NCBI GenBank assembly: GCA_942491385.1
Contig: CALOAF010000002.1
Coordinates: forward strand, 186,001-250,000
Source: UBA6170 sp942491385
GTDB taxonomy: Bacteria; Chloroflexota; Anaerolineae; Anaerolineales; Anaerolineaceae
Length of the DNA: 64,000 bases
Reading direction: 5' to 3'
The position numbers and the translations under genes are program-made. This document shows positions 53,636 to 62,114 of this stretch, piece by piece. The notes below the pieces were generated by a model. It ran no database searches and was not told where the DNA came from. It worked only from the letters and a program-made list of their open reading frames with translations. Within the stretch, counting starts at the first letter, position 1. Every line of letters begins with the position of its first letter.

Positions 53636-54478
53636 TCATGAAATTTTCAATGGCAGCTTTGCAATTTCTCTTAACCAATTTCTAACATTTTCAGGTTTTT
53701 CTAAATAATAAGTCGCTTGCGTTTCTCTTTCTCTTTCAGAAACCAAGATACCCAAGCCACCCAGCTCTCGAACTTTTTTAAATGCATTCTCATCGCGCGG
53801 GTCATCACCCAGAAAAATTGGTAATGCATTTTCAAACTTTTCTTTATCCAGAATAAACTTCACTGCCAGCCCTTTATCTGCTGTAGGTGGACATATTTCG
53901 ATAAAGTTATGGGTATCCTGCAAATGGAAACCTTGGGGCACATCGATTAATTTCGCTTTTTTCAGAATTGTGTCTACTTCTTGCTTGTCTAATCCATTTG
54001 CATGAATAGCCAGTGATAAGCCTTTGTCTTCCAGATAGAACCCTTCTCTACCTATAATTAACTCCTGCCAATAGGGTTTAAGATCTTCTAATCCAGGCCT
54101 GAGTTTGTCAAATTCCAATGAATGGACTTCATTTCCATTCGGATCCATCATCTCAATTCCGTAACTCCCGGCGAGCCAGACGCCGGGCACTGGGACTAGA
54201 GCACGAATATGGCCCAATTTTCTTCCACTGATAATTGCCAACCGAATATTCTTCTGTTGATTAACTACATTCAGAAGTCTAATTAATTCATCATCGGGCA
54301 ATATCACATCCGGATTCGGCGCAAATTTTGCCAAGGTGCCGTCATAGTCGAGAAAAAGGAATGTTTTTTCTTTATTAAATTTATTCAATAATTGGCTTAA
54401 AAAAGGGCTTTTCTGCATGTTTTCTTCCACAATATTCAGGGATGAATGATCCTTATTTTGTGAGTCTTCATCATTCAT
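53636..54478 (-). CDS. otsB: Trehalose-6-phosphate phosphatase
   Basis: A HAD-type phosphatase of about 280 residues that removes phosphate from trehalose-6-phosphate. The nucleophile motif FLDYDGTLA (near residue 42) and the late GDDPRDENAF are visible, with the cap domain between. An extra N-terminal stretch of about 35 residues precedes the HAD core. The start ATG shares a base with the otsA stop (TGATG), so the two are translationally coupled. Its 3' end converges on the second regulator gene with a 10-base gap. Confidence 0.92.
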   Translation of the reverse strand: MNDEDSQNKDHSSLNIVEENMQKSPFLSQLLNKFNKEKTFLFLDYDGTLAKFAPNPDVILPDDELIRLLNVVNQQKNIRLAIISGRKLGHIRALVPVPGVWLAGSYGIEMMDPNGNEVHSLEFDKLRPGLEDLKPYWQELIIGREGFYLEDKGLSLAIHANGLDKQEVDTILKKAKLIDVPQGFHLQDTHNFIEICPPTADKGLAVKFILDKEKFENALPIFLGDDPRDENAFKKVRELGGLGILVSERERETQATYYLEKPENVRNWLREIAKLPLKIS

Positions 54479-55995
54479 CACTTGGTCTTATTCAATCTAT
54501 TTTTCTTTGTTCTTTTCGTGATGGTGTTTACAACTTCTAATTGTGATTTAAGCCAGAAATTGATATCCTCTTCGCGAACAATCCTTCTGAGCACCTCTAC
54601 ATGTTTTTTCTTTTCCTGCGTATCCATGCTGAGAGCTTTATGGATAGCCATTTGAGTTTCAAAAATATCAACTGGAGAAATGACAATTGCTCCTTTATGC
54701 AATTGCTGGCGAGCGCCAGCCCGTTCTGACAGAATTAATACACCATCTTTTTGATTGACAATCGGGCCTTCCTTGGCAACCAAATTCATGCCATCAGAAA
54801 TTGAATTAACCAACAAAACATCATACATTTTCATCGCAGCAACTGCTCTTGGATAATTTTCTCCAACCAAAAGTCTGATGGGTTCCCAGTCACTACTGCC
54901 ATAATGTGCGTTAATTCTTCCAACCGTTACCATAATTTCATCCAGATAATTCTGATATTCTTCCACACCTACTCTTGATGGAATCAGGTATGCCATAAAT
55001 ACCAACTTTCCACGGTATTCAGGGTGATTTTCCAGTAGGGATTCATACGCTTGAAATCCTCTGATGATATTTTTGCTGGGTTCAAGTCGATCCACACGCA
55101 AAATCATTTTTTTATCGATGACCTGCCGTGAAATTTCTTGTTGATAAACGCTGACTTCTTCGGTGTCTGCCATCGCTTCTAACGCGCTCACATCAATAGA
55201 AATGGGGAAATCGTGAATGATTGTGTCATGACTGCGGTAGCGTACTCTACGAATACGATACTTGACGATTGCCTTAGGAAGGTAATTCTCACAGGTGCGA
55301 ATAAAATTCAATCCATCCTCGCTGGTCTGGAACCCCATTAAATCGACCGCAGCCAATCCATCCAGCATTTCTTGTCGCATCCTGGCCGGTAATATCCCCC
55401 AATATTCTGGTCCGGGCCAGGGAATGTGCACAAAAAGTGAAATGGTAACGTCCTGGCCACGTAAATATTTTTTAAGGTAGCGTGCCGTCAGGTAAAGATG
55501 GTAATCCTGTAGCATGATCAGCACAGGTTTTTCCTTCTGACGTACAATTTCAGCTATTTCTTTGGCAAATTGGAGATTCACAGCCTTATAACCATTGTCC
55601 CAGGCTTCCCAGGTATTTTGATCGATAATCGGCGAGCGTGGCACATCCCACATGGAGTGTTGTAGAAACCATAATAATGGGTTTGAGATTTGATTATAAT
55701 AACCATCATAGGCTTGTGGATCAGGATTGATAAAGTGCACACTCAAGTTGCAATCATTATCCTCGAGACAAATCTGACCTTGTTTCCATTCTGCGTCTTC
55801 AGCACTCATCGCGCAGGCAAACCAGGTTAATTTTGTAAAATTTGCCAAACCCGTTAATGCTGTAACCAACCCCCCACTTCCTCTTTTGAACACGAAATCT
55901 CCTTGATCATCTCTGGTTATGGTGACTGGGCCTCGATTTGAGACGATGATGATCTCTGAAAAGTGATCTGCTTGTAAAGAATTTTTCAATTCCAT
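54478..55995 (-). CDS. otsA: Trehalose-6-phosphate synthase (GT20)
   Basis: A glycosyltransferase of about 505 residues transferring glucose from a nucleotide sugar to glucose-6-phosphate. Motifs include VSNRGPV and GSGGLVTAL (sugar nucleotide and acceptor loop), QDYHLYL, HIPWPGPEYW, GFQTSEDGLNF, VDRLEPSKNI and SISDGMNLVAKEG. Glucosylglycerol-phosphate synthase is a relative, but the partner otsB supports trehalose. I choose ATG 55995 because AGAGGAG precedes it; the frame is open 22 codons further with a Cys-containing stretch unlike the family. Confidence 0.9.
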   Translation of the reverse strand: MELKNSLQADHFSEIIIVSNRGPVTITRDDQGDFVFKRGSGGLVTALTGLANFTKLTWFACAMSAEDAEWKQGQICLEDNDCNLSVHFINPDPQAYDGYYNQISNPLLWFLQHSMWDVPRSPIIDQNTWEAWDNGYKAVNLQFAKEIAEIVRQKEKPVLIMLQDYHLYLTARYLKKYLRGQDVTISLFVHIPWPGPEYWGILPARMRQEMLDGLAAVDLMGFQTSEDGLNFIRTCENYLPKAIVKYRIRRVRYRSHDTIIHDFPISIDVSALEAMADTEEVSVYQQEISRQVIDKKMILRVDRLEPSKNIIRGFQAYESLLENHPEYRGKLVFMAYLIPSRVGVEEYQNYLDEIMVTVGRINAHYGSSDWEPIRLLVGENYPRAVAAMKMYDVLLVNSISDGMNLVAKEGPIVNQKDGVLILSERAGARQQLHKGAIVISPVDIFETQMAIHKALSMDTQEKKKHVEVLRRIVREEDINFWLKSQLEVVNTITKRTKKNRLNKTK

Positions 55996-56305
55996 TTTTT
56001 TCTCCTCTAATTTCGAGCAATACGATCCCTCACAAGCTTTGATATTGTTATCTTGATTCACAGCTCAAATCGGCGTTCTAGAAAAAAAGAATATTGAATT
56101 CAAGTAGTTCAGTGCCTGTGAGTGAGGATCGTTGATTAATCCTATTTTTTCATCAATTGTTCGTTCTCATCTAAAACAAGATCCAATCAAAAAATCCCCA
56201 TTTCTCCAATGATTGCTCTCAATGATTATAACACACGCAAAAAGATCCTTTGAGTGCTTTTACTGCAAGGAAAAAATATCTATACGCAACTTTTTTTCAT
56301 ATTAA

Positions 56306-56602
56306 TTAACCGCCGGACATTGCCCCCACGATTCGAAAGACTTCTTTTCCTTCTAAAACTTCTGCAGGTAAAAGTGTATCAGTGGGTAATAGGGATAGAT
56401 CCTGCCCACAAGCGAAATATCTCAAATATGGTCTGCGTTCTTTCGTTTCATGATCTCGAATTGTACCCATAAACATAGGAAACTTTTCTTCAATTGCATC
56501 CAATAGCAATGAGATCGTGACTACTCCTGAAATATCCAATTGAATCTCCCGACCCACGCTGGCAAGCCTTTGTAAATATGTCGGCAAAATAACCCGAATC
56601 AT
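56306..56602 (-). CDS. MoaD/ThiS-like ubiquitin-fold protein
   Basis: A 98-residue protein with the beta-grasp pattern of sulfur carriers: MIRVILPTYLQRLA at the start, LLDAIEEKFP in the helix and a C-terminal Gly-Gly (VGAMSGG). The terminal GG is what MoeB/ThiF-type enzymes adenylate, so it may carry sulfur or be conjugated to proteins. No molybdopterin or thiamine gene is near. It overlaps the BNR-repeat gene by four bases, so the two form a coupled pair. Confidence 0.85.
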   Translation of the reverse strand: MIRVILPTYLQRLASVGREIQLDISGVVTISLLLDAIEEKFPMFMGTIRDHETKERRPYLRYFACGQDLSLLPTDTLLPAEVLEGKEVFRIVGAMSGG

Positions 56603-57714
56603 GGCAGAACTTGTACCTCTACGGATAATACTGCAGGCAAATTGTGGGTAATTGTCTGCCAGGAATCACCTGAATCAGAGGATACATACAACTGGCCACC
56701 GGTTGTGCCAAAATAAACACCACAAGTATCGAGTGTATCAACTGCCATGGCACTCCGCAAAATATTCACATAGCAATCTTTTTGCGGTAGTCCTTTTGTC
56801 AATTCTTCCCAATCATTTCCGCCAGTGCGACTACGATAAACTCTTAGTTTTCCTTCTGGCGGATAATGTTCTAGATCACTTTTTATGGGAATAACATAAA
56901 TGGTTTCAGGTTCGTGAGCATGCACAGCGATGGGAAAACCAAAATCGCTGGGCAGATTATCACTCACTTCATACCAATCATCCCCGGCGTTATCACTTCG
57001 CATCACATCCCAATGCTTCTGCATGAACAATACATTCGGATTGGAAGGGTGCATGGCTATACTATGAACACAATGGCCAACTTCAGCAGCTGAATCAGGC
57101 AATTCATAATCAGATTTTAGGCCATGATTGATTCCCTTCCAGCTCACTCCACCATCATCTGTTCGAAAGACACCTGCAGCCGAGATAGCCACAAAAATTT
57201 GATCAGGATTATTTGGATTAATCAGAATAGTATGCAATCCCATTCCTCCAGCTCCTGGCATCCACAAATTGGGGTGAATTTTTCGTAAACTGGACAACTC
57301 CTGCCAGGTCTTACCTCCATCGCTGGATTTAAATAATGCAGCATCCTCTGCCCCGGCAAAAACAGTATCTTTTTCAATTGGTGATGGTTCAAAAACCCAA
57401 ATCCTTCTAAATTTCCATGGAATCTGACCACCACTGAAATCCTGATGGGTTCCTATCTCACCTTCATATTCAAACTTGTTACCAATTGTCTCCCAGGTCT
57501 CACCACCATCATTGGTTCGATGATTAACTTGTCCAAACCAATCGCTAGCCTGGGAAGCATAGATTCTCTGCGGGTCTACGGTAGAACCCTTGATATGAAA
57601 GATTTCAAGTCCAGCGAATAATGGACCTTTAATCTCCCAATTTTCTCTTTTTTCATCTGAGGTGAAGATAAATCCACCTTTACGAGTGCCAACCAAAACT
57701 CGGACGCTGCTCAT
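56599..57714 (-). CDS. BNR/sortilin-type beta-propeller protein
   Basis: A 371-residue protein with repeated propeller motifs of the S-x-D-x-G-x-x-W type (SSDGGKTWQEL, TDDGGVSWKGI, SDNAGDDWYEV, SSDSGDSWQTI). It starts MSSVRVLVGTRKGGFIFTSD, without a signal peptide. Such proteins are often annotated as glycosyl hydrolases or sialidases, but the catalytic Arg triad is not apparent and no enzyme role should be assumed. The consistent pairing with the ubiquitin-like gene suggests a joint role. The ATG follows AGGAG. Confidence 0.82.
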   Translation of the reverse strand: MSSVRVLVGTRKGGFIFTSDEKRENWEIKGPLFAGLEIFHIKGSTVDPQRIYASQASDWFGQVNHRTNDGGETWETIGNKFEYEGEIGTHQDFSGGQIPWKFRRIWVFEPSPIEKDTVFAGAEDAALFKSSDGGKTWQELSSLRKIHPNLWMPGAGGMGLHTILINPNNPDQIFVAISAAGVFRTDDGGVSWKGINHGLKSDYELPDSAAEVGHCVHSIAMHPSNPNVLFMQKHWDVMRSDNAGDDWYEVSDNLPSDFGFPIAVHAHEPETIYVIPIKSDLEHYPPEGKLRVYRSRTGGNDWEELTKGLPQKDCYVNILRSAMAVDTLDTCGVYFGTTGGQLYVSSDSGDSWQTITHNLPAVLSVEVQVLP

Positions 57715-57927
57715 TAATTTCTCCTTTTATCGCTAGAAATGCTATTTTCTCAATTTTGTGGAATACACACTAATTACACAATTAGTCATCATTTCATAAC
57801 TAGATTGTAGCAATTCGGATATATATTGTCAAATTATTATTTCCTTCTCAAAAGCTATCATACTAACTTTCTTTTCAATCCTTTTTTGTTATAATTTTTT
57901 TATCAAATCAACAAAAAAGAGGTGACC

Positions 57928-58335
57928 ATGAAACCGACCAGAATCAAAATTTTTATCGCAATTATTTTCTTAGTATTTGTCTCTTTAGCCTGTGAAGCGA
58001 GTGTCAGCACGGCAAATATTACTGATGCCTATTTGACAACGAACGAACTTAAATCCGGGGAAACGGATTCTTTTTCCAATGACCAGGCATTCTTTTGTAT
58101 TGTGGAAGTCTCGAATGCTCCCGATGACACAACCTTAAAAGCGGTCTGGACTGCTGTGGATATTGAAGGAGTAGAACCTAATTATTTAATTGATGATGTT
58201 GAAATAACAACTGACGGTAAAAATGAATTCACTTTTGACCTGAAAAATGATAATTTATGGCCTGCAGGCACCTATAAGGTAGAGATCTATATGAATGGAG
58301 ATTTAGAAAAGACGCTGGAATTCTCAGTTCAATAA
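57928..58335 (+). CDS. Small lipoprotein with Ig-like exported domain
   Basis: A 135-residue protein: hydrophobic signal (IFIAIIFLVFVSL), lipobox LAC with Cys near 22, then a beta-rich domain to the end (TLKAVWTAVDIEG, WPAGTYKVEIYMNGDLEKTLEF). Similar modules occur in Anaerolineae. Function unknown. The ATG at 57928 follows AGAGGTG. It is transcribed divergently from the BNR gene and ends at a bidirectional terminator. Confidence 0.8.
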   Translation: MKPTRIKIFIAIIFLVFVSLACEASVSTANITDAYLTTNELKSGETDSFSNDQAFFCIVEVSNAPDDTTLKAVWTAVDIEGVEPNYLIDDVEITTDGKNEFTFDLKNDNLWPAGTYKVEIYMNGDLEKTLEFSVQ

Positions 58336-58352
58336 ATCGGAGATGAATAAAT

Positions 58353-58390
58353 AAAAAGCCTTCAACCGTCGTCCGGATGAAGGCTTTTTT
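58353..58390. terminator. Bidirectional rho-independent terminator
   Basis: AAAAAGCCTTCA (58353-58364) pairs with TGAAGGCTTTTT (58378-58389) around a 13-base GC-rich loop, with T-runs on both strands. It separates the convergent lipoprotein and alanine racemase genes. Confidence 0.9.
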
Positions 58391-58428
58391 GATACAACAA
58401 ATTATTTACGGCTCTAATCAATTCAGCA

Positions 58429-59559
58429 TTATTCGTTCACTGGATTATATATTCTCTCTACCCTCGAATTAATCTGACAGGTCACCTCATAAGTGATCGT
58501 ATTTAATTTTTTTGCCCATTCGTAACAGCTGATTTCCTCATCTCCGCTCTTGCCAATTAGAACCACTTCATCGCCAATCTGAACATCGGTTTCCGGTCCT
58601 AGATTTACCATTGTCTGGTCCATGCAAACACGGCCAATGATCGGGTAGGACTTACCATTAATCAGTACCCGTCCCATATTCGAAAATAAACGATTGAGCC
58701 CATCCGCATAGCCTGCGGGAATGGTTGCAATCCAGGTGTCTTCCGGGGATGTCCATGTGCGACCATAACCAATACTGGTGCCGGCGGAGATTTTCTTAAG
58801 GAAAGAAACCCGGGTCATAAAACTCAAACCAGGCTTAAGCGGAATACTTTGTGGAGTAACATCCCCCGGATAAAACCCATAAATCATAATGCCGGGTCTA
58901 ACCATATCCAACCAGGCAGATGGGTGACCTAACACTGCCCCAGAATTGGAGCAATGAGCCAGTTTCAATTTTCTGCCAATTCGTTGATTAACTTGTTCGA
59001 TGATTTCTTTAAACTTGTGGATTTGGCATTGAGTGTAGGTTGGATCATTGTCATCACTGACAGGCAGATGTGTGAATATGCCTTCCAGCTGCAAATGAGG
59101 ACAAGCCCCTTCGATGAATTCAGCTAGAAATTCAGCCTCGCTGGTTGAAACACCAATCCGTCCCATCCCTGTGTCAACTTTCAAATGCACATTCACATTC
59201 AATCCTAATCCTGTGCATATTTTTTCCAATGCGACGATATTTTCTTTTTCACATACTGTCAACGTCAGAAGGTTCGTTACAGCTTTTTCCATTTCATCAG
59301 GAAAAGACGGGCTGAATTTGAGAATAGGCAATCGAATACCTGCTTCTCTCAACTGAATTCCCTCTGGGACTGTTGCTACACCCAGCCAATCCACCCCAAT
59401 TCTCTCAGCCAGGCGGGAGACGGCCACTGCCCCGTGACCATAGCCGTTGGCTTTGACAGCAATTAATATTTTTCTATCAGGACCTACTTTTTGTCGAATA
59501 CCCTCAATATTAGATCGGATATTATCAAGATGGATACGTGCAATGGTTTGATACAACAT
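58429..59559 (-). CDS. alr: Alanine racemase
   Basis: A 376-residue PLP enzyme that makes D-alanine. The cofactor Lys lies in LIAVKANGYGHGA (about residue 35); the GMGRIGVS, GIMIYGFYP and GRVCMDQTMV blocks are typical, the last carrying the region of the catalytic Tyr and Cys. It follows the ornithine racemase by 66 bases on the same strand and is the last gene before the terminator, so it is probably cotranscribed with the ornithine genes although its usual role is cell-wall or spore-type D-Ala supply. Confidence 0.93.
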   Translation of the reverse strand: MLYQTIARIHLDNIRSNIEGIRQKVGPDRKILIAVKANGYGHGAVAVSRLAERIGVDWLGVATVPEGIQLREAGIRLPILKFSPSFPDEMEKAVTNLLTLTVCEKENIVALEKICTGLGLNVNVHLKVDTGMGRIGVSTSEAEFLAEFIEGACPHLQLEGIFTHLPVSDDNDPTYTQCQIHKFKEIIEQVNQRIGRKLKLAHCSNSGAVLGHPSAWLDMVRPGIMIYGFYPGDVTPQSIPLKPGLSFMTRVSFLKKISAGTSIGYGRTWTSPEDTWIATIPAGYADGLNRLFSNMGRVLINGKSYPIIGRVCMDQTMVNLGPETDVQIGDEVVLIGKSGDEEISCYEWAKKLNTITYEVTCQINSRVERIYNPVNE

Positions 59560-59625
59560 GCTACCTTCTTAATCAGCCGTTCAATAATTGATAATGGTCA
59601 GTATATCATTTTTATAATATTTAAC

Positions 59626-60705
59626 TCACTCATCTATAACAACATTTTGAACATAGGGAGAAGTTGCAGCAGCCAATAAGGCACCATACCCAGGCAGGAA
59701 AGAAATTTCACAACCCAGACATATTTTTTCTTGCGCCTCTTCAACATCCAGGATCAAGTGATCACTGCTGCCACCCAGCACTATAATGCCTGGATCTTCC
59801 GGTGTAATTCCATCCACAACAACATCTTGACGACCAATGTTGCAAATTGCCCGCCGGCGAATGCCACGATCCACAAAATCTACATGTTCGCCAAAAGCGT
59901 CCTGTCCACGTTCTCCTATTGGAATAGATGGTTTAGGTTCAATTTCAACCACTTCTGCCACCACCCGGAAGGTATCCTGATGTAATCCTGGCCAGGGACT
60001 ACGATCAATCACGTTTCTACCCAGTAGGATTGTTTCACCAATGCGATAATGGTTGATCTCCTTTGGCATTTCCCCATTAAACAAAACAGGTAAACTAGCA
60101 CTATTCGCCCCTGAGAGAACCGGAAGTTCAAGACCCGTCACTCTGGTACATTCATCACGAATATCTACCAACATTTGCATGTTTTCATGATTTGGGATTA
60201 CGCCTCCATAACAAGCCAGGTTACAACCCAGCCCTACCACTTCAACATTTGGAAGATTCGCCATGCCTTTAACGACCTCATTAACATGGTCTGGCCACAC
60301 ACCTTCCCTCAAGTCCCCAATATCAACCATGACTATGACTTTATGAATTACATTAAAGAAGTGTGCCGCTTCAGAGAGTTTTTTTACGGTAAAGACTGAA
60401 GAATTCAATGAGTAATCGGCACAGCGCACAATATCTGCGACACGATTGGGAGCAGGGATGCGTAACAACATGAGCGGAAGATTCATGCCTGTCCCCACCA
60501 GAGATTGGAGATTAAGAATCCTTGAATCTGCAATCATGTCAGCCCCTCCAGCACGTAAAGCCCTGACCACCGCTGGATTAGCACGGGTAACTTTCGTAAT
60601 ACAAGCAACTTCTGCACCTGAAGCATGGATCATGTCAACAATTGCTCTGGTATTTTCTTCAATTTTTTTGGTAAAAATTTCTAGTCTCGGCGTTCGGATA
60701 TACAT
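59626..60705 (-). CDS. Ornithine racemase-type PLP protein
   Basis: A 359-residue protein of the alanine-racemase N-terminal fold family. Lys in VACITKVTRANP (about residue 38) should hold PLP; later SGANSASLPVL and HYRIGETILLGRN resemble ornithine racemase. It would make D-ornithine, the substrate of the aminomutase in the same operon. The different C-terminal half and lack of the alr GMGRIG motif separate it from the alr next door. It begins 24 bases after the GlmL-type gene with an AGGAG site. Confidence 0.85.
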   Translation of the reverse strand: MYIRTPRLEIFTKKIEENTRAIVDMIHASGAEVACITKVTRANPAVVRALRAGGADMIADSRILNLQSLVGTGMNLPLMLLRIPAPNRVADIVRCADYSLNSSVFTVKKLSEAAHFFNVIHKVIVMVDIGDLREGVWPDHVNEVVKGMANLPNVEVVGLGCNLACYGGVIPNHENMQMLVDIRDECTRVTGLELPVLSGANSASLPVLFNGEMPKEINHYRIGETILLGRNVIDRSPWPGLHQDTFRVVAEVVEIEPKPSIPIGERGQDAFGEHVDFVDRGIRRRAICNIGRQDVVVDGITPEDPGIIVLGGSSDHLILDVEEAQEKICLGCEISFLPGYGALLAAATSPYVQNVVIDE

Positions 60706-60729
60706 AATAAGCTCCTGATTGATGTACGA

Positions 60730-62100
60730 TCAATCCACTTTATCATTCTGCAACACATTATTATTTTTTATCGAATCTACCCATTTACGAAAAGTTAGTT
60801 TCACTTCCTCAGGATAAACTTGTGCCAGCGTACCCAGGGCAGAAAACCGATATTCTTTATCCAGTATTATGTATGCCTCAGATGAAGGCAACAGATATTT
60901 TCCCGCACCTGTACAGACACTGCGAAGAATTTCTTCCCCACCATCTACCAGGGTAAGCGCTCCCCCAGTTCCAATCACCCATTTGATCGCCGTCAGATCT
61001 TTCCCTTTCACAATTTGCTTTTTCCCGGATGGCGTATAAAAGTCGCTGATGATTCCTGCATGTCGCCGCATAGCTGTATCGACTGCACGGGAGCATAGCC
61101 AATGTGTAAGTTCTTTCTGTTTACCTGTGGTGGGTATTGGTACAAGATTTGAGATGTTTTCATTCCATTGCGGATCGTTTTCATTTTCAATAATGTTATG
61201 CGCATTCACAAACACACCCAAATCACCTTCTACTGTTCTTTTTGCATACGGTTCAGGTTCGATCAACCGCGAAGCCCATTCCAGGCTACCATGGGTGACG
61301 CTGTGAACATCAGTAGTAGCTCCACCAACATCGAATATCAGACAATCGCCCATCTCTTCGGCAAACAATTCTGCTGCGTTGAGTACAGCACCAGGAGTCG
61401 GTAGGATTCCCCATTGGGTGAGCTCAGCCAACCTTGCCATTCCTGGAGCATGAATAATGTGCTTATTAAACAAATCGTGAATGACCTTTCTCACTGGTTC
61501 AATATTTAGCACATCTACATCGGGAAACACATTGGCGACCTGCAAAGTTTCAATACCCGCCTTTTCAAAAATCATTTGAATTGGTTTGCGAATAGCAGCA
61601 TTGCCTGCGTAAAGTACTGGAACGTTTAGATGCAAAGACGCAATTTTTTCAGCATTCCTCAGAACAATTTCTTTTTCACCATAATCAACACCTCCCGCTA
61701 ACAGGATGATGTTGGGATTTATTTCCTGAATTTCTTCTAAATCAAACTCGTCAAGTTTACCAGCTGTCACCATTTTGACAATGCCACCAGCCCCTAACGC
61801 CGCTTCTCTGGCAGCTCTGGCGGTCATGGAATAAGTCAATCCATGTACGGTCATTCGCAATCCACCCGCAGCAGAGCTGTTGACAAATGTTTCCGGATGA
61901 TTGATCTTGCCTGGGAAGTGTGTTTTTAACGCCTCCAGCGCTTGATCTACCCCCAGTCCCACATCTCCTTGCGAAATACTGGTAGCAGCAAATCCCTGAG
62001 CCAGATGTTGAAAACTACCATCTTCAAGTCTCTCAAAACCATTCACTTTTGTAATGGTAGATCCAACTTCAATGGTTAAGATTGACAATTCCTGTATCAC
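60730..62100 (-). CDS. GlmL/MutL family ATPase, ornithine aminomutase-associated
   Basis: A 456-residue protein with an actin-like ATPase fold: LTIEVGSTITKVNGFE at the N-terminus and LIFDVGGATTDVHSV near 253 are phosphate loops, and VIGTGGALTLV follows near 390. The family is found with glutamate mutase and ornithine aminomutase, where it is thought to protect or reactivate the cobamide enzyme. It starts with GTG 14 bases after the OraE-type gene stop. Confidence 0.88.
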   Translation of the reverse strand: MIQELSILTIEVGSTITKVNGFERLEDGSFQHLAQGFAATSISQGDVGLGVDQALEALKTHFPGKINHPETFVNSSAAGGLRMTVHGLTYSMTARAAREAALGAGGIVKMVTAGKLDEFDLEEIQEINPNIILLAGGVDYGEKEIVLRNAEKIASLHLNVPVLYAGNAAIRKPIQMIFEKAGIETLQVANVFPDVDVLNIEPVRKVIHDLFNKHIIHAPGMARLAELTQWGILPTPGAVLNAAELFAEEMGDCLIFDVGGATTDVHSVTHGSLEWASRLIEPEPYAKRTVEGDLGVFVNAHNIIENENDPQWNENISNLVPIPTTGKQKELTHWLCSRAVDTAMRRHAGIISDFYTPSGKKQIVKGKDLTAIKWVIGTGGALTLVDGGEEILRSVCTGAGKYLLPSSEAYIILDKEYRFSALGTLAQVYPEEVKLTFRKWVDSIKNNNVLQNDKVD

Positions 62101-62114
62101 AGAAACACCTGCTC

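Noticed and set aside
56599..57714. Functional sialidase
   Set aside because: Only BNR-type repeats are seen, with no signal peptide and no recognisable catalytic residues.
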